Source of the DNA: Bremia lactucae
Taxonomy: Eukaryota; Oomycota; Peronosporomycetes; Peronosporales; Peronosporaceae
Length of the DNA stretch: 40,333 bases
Direction: 5' to 3'
Assembly (NCBI RefSeq): GCF_004359215.1
Contig: NC_090620.1
Location: 1,668,678-1,709,010, forward strand
How positions within the stretch are numbered: position 1 is the first letter of the stretch; each line of letters opens with the position of its first letter. Under the pieces are notes generated by a model. It was not told the DNA's origin, ran no database searches, and saw nothing but the letters and a program-made list of their open reading frames with translations. This document shows, piece by piece, positions 21,401 to 31,140 of the stretch. A program made the position numbers and the translations under genes.

Positions 21401-23676
21401 TGTGGGGTAAAGTACTTGTGAGACAGGAGGAAGGTGAGACAGAGTCTCCGAGTCGCCGTGCTCTCATTGACCAGGTTGTTCAGACGGCCCTTCCAGAAAC
21501 CACAAATCCAGATGAGGTGTCAACGACTGTGCGTGCGTTTATGAACGCTGAGCTGCCGAACGAGCTGATTGAGCTGCTGGAGCGCATTGTGCTACAGGGA
21601 ACTGACTTTTCGACCAACAAAAACCTGCAGAATTTACTGATTCTGACGGCCATCAAGGCTGGTAAGGAGAAGGTTATGGACTATGTAAATCGTCTGGACA
21701 ATTTTGACGGTCCAGAAATTGCCCGCATTGCTGTGGGTGAGCAGTACCAGCTTTATGAAGAGGGTTTTGTCATCTATAAGAAGACAAATCACAACGTGGA
21801 AGCTATTGGCGTGCTGTTGGACTTTATCAGGGATAACGAGCGTGCTTACGAGTTTGCTGACCGCTGCAACGAGCCCGAGGTATGGTCGCGCCTTGCTAAA
21901 GCCCAGCTTGAGCAGGGTGAGGTACATGACTCTCTGTCAGCGTTTATCAAGGCCAACGACGCTAGCTCCTATGTTGATGTTATTACTGCGGCGGAACGTA
22001 TCGGCAACTACAATGAGCTGATACCGTACCTTAAAATGGCTCGCAACACGGTAAAAGAGCAGTTTCTAGACACTTCGCTTATTTACGCGTACGCGAAGAC
22101 TGAAAAGTACGGCGATCTAGAAGAGTTTATCTCGTCGCCAAACGTGGCGCAAATTCAAAATATTGGTGAGCGTTGCTACGATGAAGGAATGTATAACGCA
22201 GCAAAGCTTTTGTTCCAGAACATTAACAATAACGCCAAGCTCGCTATTTGCTACGTGCGTTTGGGCAAGTTTCGTGAAGCCGTGGACGCCGCCACCAAGG
22301 CGAATTCTGTGGGCACATGGAAGGAAGTAAACTACGCCTGCGTGGATGTGAATGAATTCCGTCTGGCTGGTTTGTGTGGTCTGCATATTGTTGTGCACCC
22401 GGACCATCTAGAAGAGTTGATTTTGCACTATGAAAAACGTGGCCACTCATCTGAGCTGCTTAAATTGATGGAGCAGGGTCTTGGTTTGGAAGGTGCTCAT
22501 GCTGGAATTTTTACCGAGCTGGCCATTTTGTATTCCAAGTACCTGCCGTCAAAGCTGATGGAGCATATCAAGATATTTCACTCGCGCATGAACGTTTCTA
22601 AAATCTTGCGTGCCTGTGAGAAGGGCCTGCACTGGGACCACTCCGTGTACCTTTACAAGGAAGATGGCCAGTTTGATAATGCTGTTCGCACAATGGTTGA
22701 CCATCCAGTTGCATTCTCGCATGACCTATTCTTAGACTGCATTCAGAAAGTTCGCAATCAGGAGATTCACTACAAAGCTATTAACTTTTACTTGGAGCAA
22801 CACCCCCTGGAGTTGACGCGTCTTCTACAAGTGCTGACGCCTAATTTGGATCACGCCCGTGTTGTTCATCAGTTGCGTAAGTCAAAGAACTTGCCGCTTG
22901 TAGTCGAGTATTTGAAAGATGTGCAAAAAGAAAATTTATCGGCCGTCAATGAAGCTTTAAATGAGATCTTGGTTGATGATGAAGATTATCAGGCGCTTCG
23001 CGACTCTGTCGACGCATATGAGAATTTTGACCAGATTTCTTTGGCGCAGAAGCTGGAAAAACACGAGCTTTTAGAATTTCGCCGTATCGCAGCTTATCTC
23101 TACCGCAAGAATAAGCGCTATACGCAGTCTGTCAAGCTATCAAAGGCGGACAAGATGTACAAGGATTGCATCGATTGTGCCAGCGACTCTGAGGACTGTG
23201 AGCTTGCGGAAGACATTTTGCGCTTTTTTGTGTCTGTGCACGATAAGGAGTGCTTTTGCGCGACCCTGTACACGTGTTTCAAGCTGATTAAGCCTGATGT
23301 AGCACTAGAACTTGCTTGGCGTCATGGCTACGTCGATTTTGTCATGCCGTACATGATACAATTTATCAAAAACATGAATGAAAAGGTCAAGGGGCTGGAC
23401 GAGCGCACACAGACGCAGAAGGAGGCGGAGATAGACGCGCAAACTCTTGACCCGGCGTACGGTATGGGTGGCATGCAGCCAATGCTAGCCATTGCCCCCA
23501 CAGCGTACAATGACCCTTCGGCTCAGTATGGCATGGGCATGCCCCACGGCATGAACATAGGTATGGGAATGCAGCCAAACATGACTATGGGTGGTATCCA
23601 GCAAAACCCGTATGGCAGTAGTCAGGGCAGCATGAGCAACAACCCATACGGCAGCAGCAGTGGCTACCAATATTAA
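18433..23676 (+). CDS. CHC: Clathrin heavy chain
   Basis: Exon 1 (18433-18474) encodes MAQDLPITFGEVFN. An 81-nt intron (donor GTATGT) follows, then exon 2 (18556-23676), giving 1720 residues. The protein builds the triskelion coat of endocytic and trans-Golgi vesicles. The N-terminal beta-propeller (about 1-330) begins with LSTLGVNLDYVKFGTTTMES. The linker and clathrin heavy chain repeats fill about 400-1600, for example KAGKEKVMDYVNRLDNFDGP and CYDEGMYNAAKLLFQNINNN. The proximal leg and trimerisation region (WRHGYVDFVMPYMIQFIKNM) are intact. The C-terminal tail is rich in Gly, Met, Asn and Gln with an NPYGSS repeat and lacks the metazoan QLMLT-type Hsc70 motif. The ATG sits in an ACCATGG context. 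Length matches the family (about 1675-1720). Confidence 0.98.
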
Positions 23677-23916
23677 CTTCGTGGTTGAGCTCTGCCATGC
23701 AATTTTTTGACTGCCAAAAACTCTAAGCTCTCCAATTATGGGCTGAACATTCGCTGGCGCTGTGGGAATGAATTTGAACACCACGATTGTTTGTCTCGTG
23801 CATAGGACCCAAGGTATTTTATTAATTAATCACTTTGCGTGTCTTATAATTCTTTGCAACATTCACACTACATCTAAGAATTGCAATTCTACTCCTTATC
23901 TGTTAATTCTACATTA
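23677..23916. other. Clathrin 3' side and promoter of next gene
   Basis: A 240-bp spacer between tandem genes. No distinct motif could be supported beyond AT-rich sequence before the next ATG. Confidence 0.3.
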
Positions 23917-26900
23917 ATGAATGTTGCGTTGGCTTCGTTAGATCGAGGAGTGCGTGCACTCTTCATGGAATCGAGCGCTACATTATGCGCTTTGTCACAC
24001 CACCCTCTATGCGATTGTGTGCTGCAAGAGGTGCCGCCACCTGATTGGCGCCACTTAGCCCGAATTCCAGTGCTGAAGCGCCACGTATTGACTGAGTTTC
24101 GAACCGTTGCGATGGAAATGGCAAAAATTCCGCAAACGCCTCGCAAAAGAAAGCGTATTGCGCGACAAAGTGGAAATTTATACGAGTACAAGGCTCTTTG
24201 TCTCGCTTCTCTTTGTCAAAAGTTGGCTCAATGCGAATTGTTAAGTGTTGGAGAGGCAGAGCTGGTAAAAGCTGTTGTGAATCTCGAGTCCATCGATGTT
24301 TTGCAGCGCGTTATTAATAGTAACTTATTGCCCTTACGACCGCGGATGCTTCTCTTCGCAACTGCAATGCAGGAGCAAGGTTTAAAGTGCCTAGAGCCTG
24401 TTGTGCAGTGCTGGATCCAAACAGTCAGTGAGAAGATGCTCGAGGAGGTATTAGATGCCACAACGATGAGTGGTTCTAGTGAGCCGCCCGCTAAAAGAAC
24501 GAAAACAAAATCGAGTGAAACGATACAAAAAAATCAATGGAAACTTCGCTGCTGCGATTTTTGTCAGGGAAAGGCGAGTATCGCAACTTTGAGATCGAGG
24601 CTCAAAGAATGGAAATATCTCGTCGAGTCCTCGCAGCAAACTGCGCGAATATTGGAGAGTAATGGATATGAATATTGTAGTAATAAGGCGATGATTGCGC
24701 TATCGGCGTTTTGGGACCCGTTGTCAGTGGCTGGATTGACGACAACAGGCAAGGCAGTCATGAAAAGAAAGAGATCGGATTTAATTTTAAAAAATGTGGA
24801 AGCTGTGGTGCCATCGATGCTCGTCGTCGATTATAAGCAAATTCTTCAAAATATAATGGCGGAAAGGTTCGGATGCGTTGGAGGTGAGGCCGACGTCTTG
24901 GTAAAGGTTTGGACAAGCGTATGGAAGCGAGAAGTTAAGAATGTGTTCAAAACGAAGCAAATTACACTGAATGATGCTATTCGCCAATGCTCTATTGCAG
25001 ACGCCTATGCCGGTGCTGCGGTATTTTCAGAATTCAGTGATAAAATCACGCACCTTCCGGGATTTTGCATTGTGATGGAAGTAATTCGCTTTACATGCGC
25101 TAGCATATCTGGTGTTATTGCTGCGTTCGCACACGCCTGGACGGAAACATATTCAAATTTTGGGTTATTCGTTCCTGAAATAGAAGCGCTTGGACGCAGA
25201 GGGATTTCTTCGACAAAGCCAATACTGCGATCATATTTAAGCAAGGTTTTACTGTCGACCGAGGTGCAATTTTTAGTGGGACCATCAGCACAAAATGAGC
25301 TACTTTTTGTTCTGTACGAGATTTTTTTCGAACAAGTTTATGTAGGAAAGCAGAACAGCAGTTTTTTTAAGTATTGGGACGCTTTGATGTCCCAGCTAGA
25401 TAGTAGCTCTTCAGTCACGAAGTGTGGCCAAGAAGGAAAGAATTGGTGTCTGTTTCTTGAAAAATGTGTTTTTTGTGTCGATGCTAGGGGTGATACTACC
25501 ATGCGGAGTCGCTATCACTTCTTACAAGCATTGAAGGCCTACTGCCTTGCCATTATGCAGAGTATCCTTACAAGTGGAGGCAGAATAATTTCTAGTGGTG
25601 GAGCGATCCAGCGGCCTCTTATCGTTAAAAATAGTGATCGAGCCACAGTGTGTCAAGTGCTTGCACAGATGATGGCAAAGTTTGGAGAAGAGTGGGTTTC
25701 TTGCCTTATTGCCCAGCTTCTCCGAGCAAGTGCAAGCTTACGTTCTGTTGGAGAGTCTAACGAACAAGGTATCACGAACTTGTTTTTTCCTGGACTCGTT
25801 TCAGCTATGAAGTCGACCAGCAAAAAGAGCAACCAGAAGACTGGAAAGCAACTATTTATTGATGTCATACATCTTGTTAACAATATATTGAAGGAAAGTG
25901 AACCAACAATTTTGTATCTTGTAGCATTAATGCGCTTTTGCGAAGCATGGGACGCTTACCAATGTACTAACACAAAAGTAACCCCAGCTAGAGCTAAAAG
26001 ATGGGGCTTCCAGGCGGTACTTGATTTAAACATTTTGCCTGAACTACTCCAGTGTTATGAAAAGGCTGATGTCGTGCTTCAAGAAACAAGCAACGCGTTG
26101 TTATTTGTAGCGGACGTGCTTCAAAGCATGCCAACTTGTCCGCCAACATTGGAAGAATCCTTGCACAAAGTACTATCTCACTTAAGGGCTAGTGTGGAGC
26201 ATGAACCGAAATCCATTTTTAATTCAGAGGATGCGCAGCTTGTATCGCACTCCAATATTGCCTTACACCGCTTAATTTGTGCTGTTAAATGTGTTGACTT
26301 TGCTCAAACTCGTAAGTTTTTAACCCGTTTGAAAGGTGCAAGCGGAACTTTAAACGAATTTCGACAGCAATTAGAGCGATGGTTTTTGTTTGTTGAGAAT
26401 TATGGGGCTACTTTTGCTGGCAAAGAAATGCGATTAGAGTTGTCATTCCTTTGTACTCGTTTGATTCGGTGGTTTCCGGACGAGTTTGGCAGCATACGAT
26501 CGGTGTTCATGACTCCACTTCATTCTCATTTCATATTAGCTCTCAAAGCTTTCGTGAAAGAAGCTGCGAGAATAATTAATGTGGAAGATCCGTCAATGAA
26601 TTCCACCTTGGTGCCGTCTGCTGTAAGAATTGAGATGGCGTTGCACTTGTATTTATCAGCAGCAGGACTGCCTGATCTAGAAACCTTGACGATCTTATTG
26701 ACAAAAGCAATCGTGAAGTGTCGGTCGCCTGATGCTTTTTATTGCCTTGCAAAAATTGCTCAGAAGAATAATCGCATGTTGTTGACTGAAGCAGTCGTTG
26801 CGACATTGAGCTTTCCACTTCGGGGCTTGGAATTTTCTTGTTTTGCTTTTATTCGGCACGATGTAGACAGCGTTAACGACACGCAACTTCAGATTCATAC

Positions 26901-28353
26901 TAGACGTATGAAAGCCTTCATTTATCAAGAAAACACTTTAAAACTTCTAGCAGGTTCTGCTTCGATATTCGATGGAGGAATCTCATTATCAGTCTTGATT
27001 TTTGACGAAAAGGCTGCTGCCACGTGGCTACCTTATTTCTTCGAGCATATTTACAAGACTGATTTCTGTGGAGGTGCACAATGCGTTGATCAATTACTGA
27101 CAATGTTAGAAGAGTTAATGCGACAAAATGATGTAGGACAGCTTCGTGAGGCTTATTGGTTTGCTGCACTGCTCAACACGGCTCTCATTGCATGTTCGAG
27201 CCGATGTGCTGGTGCAGACGTGGATGTCAATATTCATGAAAGGTTACGGTTGATAACTAGTAAGGTGTTGCAGACACTATCGATTGTATCCCTTCCAGCG
27301 TTAACACAAGAAAGTGACACTTTCTCGCAGCTAAACAAAGAGGCGCTGGGCTTAATGCATTCAACCCAATGTGCAAGATTGTCGATTGACGAACATAGGG
27401 CATCGTGGACATGTATACGTCAGATGTCAGAGAAATCTTCTTCAGCGGTGCAGCTGTGCGTGTCAGACATTTGGAATGCTAGAATAAAAAAATTAGAATT
27501 AGCTGGGAATCGACCTTCACTCCAGCTCTTTCTACCATTCACGCTCTGGTTGTCAGGGGCTTTGATTTACTCGCAGTCTTTTTTGGAGGAGCCCTCTACT
27601 GATATGAGACGATGGGAGCACGCATTTACCAGCTACGTAACCGATGTGTACTTGCACATAGAATTTGAAGGCGTCACATGCAATCTTCTCCAATCGTGGC
27701 TAATTACGTGGATCACTTGCAACATTTCCCGCGGTCAGAATGAGTTGCTAATGTTAGCTCTACTCCCTTCACAAGTCACTTTATTCCGTCGCTTAGGATT
27801 GACTTCGTCTCGTAGCTCACAACAAGATCAAGCCTCGACATCGCTTTGGCTATTAATATTTAAAGCTATCGACCTTGCTCTCAACGGCGACACCGCTAAT
27901 AACTCCACATTTTTTGAGCAAGCTACTGAACTGGTATTGAGTACTTTAATAACGCTGGAACTTGCTGAATTGTCTGCAATCTCGGACTTCTCACACTTCG
28001 AAAATGTGCAAGACGTTGAGCCATTATTCAAAGAGCTAGAAAGCATTTTTTCGAGGCCTTATCTTTGTGACTGCAATGCTACTTCATTGTGGAGTTTACT
28101 ACAATACCTTCTCGAAGTGATCGTTTGCTGCTTTACTTGCAAGATTTCGAAGGACTCGGATTCGCAATTGTTTCTCCAGCGAACCAAATCCGTACTTGAG
28201 CTTTCTAAAGTTATTAATAAGCCTGCTTCTTGTTTTGAAGCAAATACGTATTTTCAGCATTGGACAGCTGAAATGCTACTCAAGTACGACTACGTCGACC
28301 GAAACCGCTGTATTAATGTACTAGAGGTCATCGAACGAGCGCTTTATGAATAA
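23917..28353 (+). CDS. Large helical protein of unknown function (1478 residues)
   Basis: A single uninterrupted exon. The ATG at 23917 (MNVALASLDRGVRALFMESS) is the first in frame. The product is almost entirely alpha-helical by composition, Leu/Ala/Cys-rich, with a basic patch near residues 80-90 (PRKRKRIARQSG) and a second near 195-205 (AKRTKTKSS) that could be nuclear localisation signals. A CCDFCQ cysteine cluster lies near residue 215. No catalytic motif or membrane segment is seen. Size, helical repeats and nuclear-type basic patches would fit a ribosome-biogenesis scaffold such as Urb2/Npa2 or another HEAT-like protein, but no diagnostic motif supports this. It converges on the PET117-like gene with 52 bp between stop codons. 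Confidence 0.85.
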   Translation: MNVALASLDRGVRALFMESSATLCALSHHPLCDCVLQEVPPPDWRHLARIPVLKRHVLTEFRTVAMEMAKIPQTPRKRKRIARQSGNLYEYKALCLASLCQKLAQCELLSVGEAELVKAVVNLESIDVLQRVINSNLLPLRPRMLLFATAMQEQGLKCLEPVVQCWIQTVSEKMLEEVLDATTMSGSSEPPAKRTKTKSSETIQKNQWKLRCCDFCQGKASIATLRSRLKEWKYLVESSQQTARILESNGYEYCSNKAMIALSAFWDPLSVAGLTTTGKAVMKRKRSDLILKNVEAVVPSMLVVDYKQILQNIMAERFGCVGGEADVLVKVWTSVWKREVKNVFKTKQITLNDAIRQCSIADAYAGAAVFSEFSDKITHLPGFCIVMEVIRFTCASISGVIAAFAHAWTETYSNFGLFVPEIEALGRRGISSTKPILRSYLSKVLLSTEVQFLVGPSAQNELLFVLYEIFFEQVYVGKQNSSFFKYWDALMSQLDSSSSVTKCGQEGKNWCLFLEKCVFCVDARGDTTMRSRYHFLQALKAYCLAIMQSILTSGGRIISSGGAIQRPLIVKNSDRATVCQVLAQMMAKFGEEWVSCLIAQLLRASASLRSVGESNEQGITNLFFPGLVSAMKSTSKKSNQKTGKQLFIDVIHLVNNILKESEPTILYLVALMRFCEAWDAYQCTNTKVTPARAKRWGFQAVLDLNILPELLQCYEKADVVLQETSNALLFVADVLQSMPTCPPTLEESLHKVLSHLRASVEHEPKSIFNSEDAQLVSHSNIALHRLICAVKCVDFAQTRKFLTRLKGASGTLNEFRQQLERWFLFVENYGATFAGKEMRLELSFLCTRLIRWFPDEFGSIRSVFMTPLHSHFILALKAFVKEAARIINVEDPSMNSTLVPSAVRIEMALHLYLSAAGLPDLETLTILLTKAIVKCRSPDAFYCLAKIAQKNNRMLLTEAVVATLSFPLRGLEFSCFAFIRHDVDSVNDTQLQIHTRRMKAFIYQENTLKLLAGSASIFDGGISLSVLIFDEKAAATWLPYFFEHIYKTDFCGGAQCVDQLLTMLEELMRQNDVGQLREAYWFAALLNTALIACSSRCAGADVDVNIHERLRLITSKVLQTLSIVSLPALTQESDTFSQLNKEALGLMHSTQCARLSIDEHRASWTCIRQMSEKSSSAVQLCVSDIWNARIKKLELAGNRPSLQLFLPFTLWLSGALIYSQSFLEEPSTDMRRWEHAFTSYVTDVYLHIEFEGVTCNLLQSWLITWITCNISRGQNELLMLALLPSQVTLFRRLGLTSSRSSQQDQASTSLWLLIFKAIDLALNGDTANNSTFFEQATELVLSTLITLELAELSAISDFSHFENVQDVEPLFKELESIFSRPYLCDCNATSLWSLLQYLLEVIVCCFTCKISKDSDSQLFLQRTKSVLELSKVINKPASCFEANTYFQHWTAEMLLKYDYVDRNRCINVLEVIERALYE

Positions 28354-28405
28354 CACTTCGAGCGAGTAAAAAGCACTAAGAAGTACTAAAATATTAAGTT
28401 GCAGC

Positions 28406-28673
28406 CTACTTTGCTTCTCTGGTGCTGCTGCTTTCCTGCTGTTTAATTCTGTCCCTTTTGATGTCGTTTATCACACCCTGACGCATCACCTGAAACAACG
28501 ACACAGTATGTGAGGACTAAGCGCCAGACCGAGCAAACAAAGCTGGTTCATACCTTCTTTTCGGTTACCTGCTGATTATGCGCGTAGAACACAGCGTAGG
28601 ATGCACCGGCGCACATAGTGCAGAATGCCAACACGGGTGCCTTGTCCCCTAGAATCCGCGTGAGCTTCGCCAT
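28406..28673 (-). CDS. PET117: PET117-like cytochrome c oxidase assembly factor
   Basis: Exons 28673-28554 and 28489-28406 are split by a 64-nt intron (donor GTATGA, acceptor TTTCAG) in phase 0, giving 67 residues. After a short N-terminus, a single membrane segment (PVLAFCTMCAGASYAVFYAH) is followed by a charged tail, VMRQGVINDIKRDRIKQQES. In PET117 proteins the equivalent tail reads like RxGVIRDIERQxxKKE. This small inner-membrane protein helps cytochrome oxidase assembly in yeast and animals. Size (67 residues against about 80 in human) and the TM-plus-GVxxDI pattern fit. The assignment rests on remembered family sequence and a short match. Confidence 0.7.
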
Positions 28674-28872
28674 TAGGTCGCGTTACTAGGTACGATAAGG
28701 TGTATCAATTTTTTACCAATCTGCCGTATTGCAGCATAAACACTGTATTTCGGCCGTGGCAGGAGTAGCTAAGATTAAGAATGATGCGCTCACGAGTCTA
28801 CGCCACGACTAGAAGCTCTTCTATTCGCGCGGCAAAGTGTTGTCTAACGATGGTGTTCGAATTTGAAATATA

Positions 28873-29600
28873 ATGCGGCCGCTGGTAGCGAGGCTTTCTT
28901 CATTGCTACCAGATCGATTATTGGGGCAAGGAATCGAGGTCATTGACGGTTCTACTTCAGAAGCTACCACTATGTGCTCCAGCTGGCTTGTGTTTGCACT
29001 ATTAAATGCTTCAAAATTATTTAAGGCATCAAGGCATAGTGGTGCAAGGGTAACTGGTGATGTTGTGCACAGGTATCAAAAAATTATGCACAAGAGCTGG
29101 CTTGTTTAGAGCGCATGCAAACCTGAAAGCTGAATAATACGGACAAGCACTTTAAGAACAGGTAAAAAACCGCAAACAACTGTTTGCGACGTGAATTTAA
29201 CAAGTAGATTTTGATAATTGTGAAGCATCAAGTCGAGCCATTGAAGTTTACGCTATAAAGACGGACGAACATACTGAAAGCAACGTCAGATTGCCGCTGA
29301 TTTGTTGGACGGACTCGAATAGTGCTGTGGCGTTGCTTGGAGGACCTTAAATTTTGCCTCATTGATATTGCCACATTTTAATTTCAGTGTATCGACAGAA
29401 TAATCGACGGATGCAAAGCGCTTACAATCAATTGCTGGCACCGATTTAAAGAGCCTGTTCAAAAGACAGTTAATTATTTGATATTATTGTTCACTACAAG
29501 CTTAAGGCTCCTGACGACTAAGATTTTCCTATTTCAATGTATCATTTTGCAGTCTAATTTTCTATAAATTATTGGCTCGCGCGTCTTTCTCCATTCTTCC
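28873..29600 (+). pseudogene. Coding-like fragments of an unresolved multi-exon gene, possibly decayed
   Basis: An ATG at 28873 opens MRPLVARLSSLLPDRLLGQG and continues to about 29049 (...NASKLFKASRHSGAR). Downstream, helix-like sequence (NYAQELACLERMQT) is followed by a TGA. Another open stretch at about 29205-29346 reads RAIEVYAIKTDEHTESN and then LPLICWTDSNSAVALLG. A strong acceptor (TTTTAATTTCAG) near 29390 opens a further frame. I could not join these pieces without an internal stop or a frame break. The order and the LPLICWTDSN segment faintly recall Elongator subunit ELP6, but this is weak. Either a pseudogene or a gene with introns I cannot resolve. Confidence 0.35.
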
Positions 29601-29997
29601 ATTAAACATTTTATTCACAAGGCCGTCGCAGTTTTTGCAGCCTAGGAGTTTCGTGTTCGCTCTCTCTTTTGCCAGATATCTACATACCACCCAAATTTGA
29701 ATTCCGAGTTACACTAAAATACAATCCTTTCGACATACTTTGCGGTCGGCAGCTTGATATTGCTCCTTCATGATGCAATGCGTCGATGTCAGCGTAATAA
29801 CTTTTTTCACAAAGTAGCGTCAGTTCTCGAAACCTTTATCTTCCCAGCACCAATGCAATAAATAAACCTTGGTTCATAGGTGGCATGGTATCGTGTGTGG
29901 CATGATACGGTTTCGGTGTCACGATCTATCATTAGAATTTTATAAATTTTAATTTGTTGGTCAAAGTTATGCGACATAAATACCATTTTTATTCCAG

Positions 29998-30200
29998 GCT
30001 CTTGTGAGATCCTGGAGAAGTTAGCAGCAGAGCTCGAGGGCCACGCAGATCTTAAGGCTTTTGTAGAGATCATTCGCTCCAAATTTTTCGGTGTAACACT
30101 AGCCGACGGCTTCTTCTCGTTCGTGAACGCCATGGCGTGGGACAGGCTTAAAAATGTTTGTTCAAATCGCACACTACAATTAATTGAGCCTAAAATTTGA
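29998..30200 (+). CDS. Candidate exon of an unidentified gene
   Basis: A strong splice acceptor (CATTTTTATTCCAG) at 29984-29997 is followed by an open frame. The frame reads SCEILEKLAAELEGHADLKA, then FVEIIRSKFFGVTLADGFFS and FVNAMAW, and stops at 30198-30200. A GTTTGT donor follows LKN near 30156, so the exon may end there. The heptad-like pattern looks coding. The opposite-strand reading of the same DNA (MAFTNEKKPSASVTPKNLER) is Ser/Lys-rich and less convincing. No upstream exon found and no family recognised. Confidence 0.3.
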
Positions 30201-30231
30201 TTTTATTCGACTCATTTTGAAGTGCCTTTGT

Positions 30232-31108
30232 ATGGCGCTAATCTTTCAATTGGTGCAGCTAGTACTGCCTGGTGCTCTAATTCGCTATCTCCCTGTATTG
30301 CTGTGCGCAGTAGATATACTACCGCTCTATTATTTTTTGTGCTTCTTCATATAACATTTGTCTGTGTAGGAATGGCAAGCACCTCGAAGATGCCGTTTTG
30401 AGTGGTCTCATGCCCGTTGTAGCCGCCATTGTGTGTGAATTATTGGTATTGGACCTGATAATTTTTCGCGCTACGAGACAGTCAATATTTAGGCAAATTG
30501 CTGCTGGGGTTGTCGGTCTTGTACTGGGATCGATAGGATTTCATGTAATCATTGTGCTGTTCGGCGCTCCCATTCTCGAGTATGGAGAAGTACATCGACT
30601 AATCTCGTCGACAAATCTTTAAACCCTTATATTAATATTGTATCAGGCTTTGGGTGCACACGCTGTTACTAGGTATATTGCTTTCAAGTTGTGTGACGAT
30701 GCCGCTGGCGCTACACTTGGGGTTTGCACCTCATAAATGGCTTCGTCTGCTGCTAAAGCTCCGGTATGATGATGTCGTAGGTAAAGATGAAAAAAATATT
30801 CTTACTGCCTATTATACTTCACGTAGTGTGAGCAACTCGCAAGAGCTTTACCTCGTGAGCTCGTCGATTGGCGCTATGCTTGGTGCTTATGTTGGAGCTT
30901 TCCCCATTCCGCTCGACTGGGACCGACCGTGGCAGGTATGCAAACCAATAACTTGCGTTCATACGAACCGGCTAACTTATTCTTGTAGCAATGGCCACTT
31001 ACTTGTATTTATGGCACGATAATTGGCCATACTGCTGGAATTCTCGTGCAAATTTTTATTAGCACTTCATCAATGTCGTTTGCTGCAAAGTTGGCCAAGA
31101 ATGACTAG
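30232..31108 (+). CDS. PIGF: PIG-F, GPI ethanolamine-phosphate transferase stabilising subunit
   Basis: Inferred exons are 30232-30338, 30370-30606, 30647-30935 and 30989-31108, giving 250 residues (human 219). PIG-F is an ER multi-pass protein that partners with PIG-O and PIG-G to add ethanolamine phosphate to GPI anchors. Evidence: FHVIIVLFGAPILE matches the family's FHVIFVLYGAP segment. SSSIGAMLGAYVGAFPIPLD then WDRPWQQWPLTC matches the signature GAWLGALPIPLDWERPWQ. The final helix (GTIIGHTAGILVQIFIS) is the usual last TM. Several other hydrophobic helices are present. Introns are 31, 40 and 53 nt. The first two are very short, with donors GTGCTT and GTCGAC, and exon 1 is the least certain part. 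The stop lies 32 bp from the convergent INTS1 stop. Confidence 0.85.
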
Positions 31109-31140
31109 GAGACGCGTAAAGTTTACTTAAATTTGCTTAT

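Noticed and set aside
29050..29072. A 23-nt intron in the fragmented gene
   Set aside because: It would be too short for splicing even beside the 31-nt candidate, and the joined frame meets a TGA soon after.
29280..29346. Copia-type RNase H motif (WTDSNSAVALL)
   Set aside because: Only a short D-S-x-x-A-x-x-L similarity, with no other copia polymerase sequence nearby. More likely part of the unresolved host gene fragments.
29807..30172. Minus-strand ORF of 121 codons
   Set aside because: It starts from a non-ATG or late ATG, runs through AT-rich sequence with no support, and overlaps a plus-strand exon with a strong splice acceptor.
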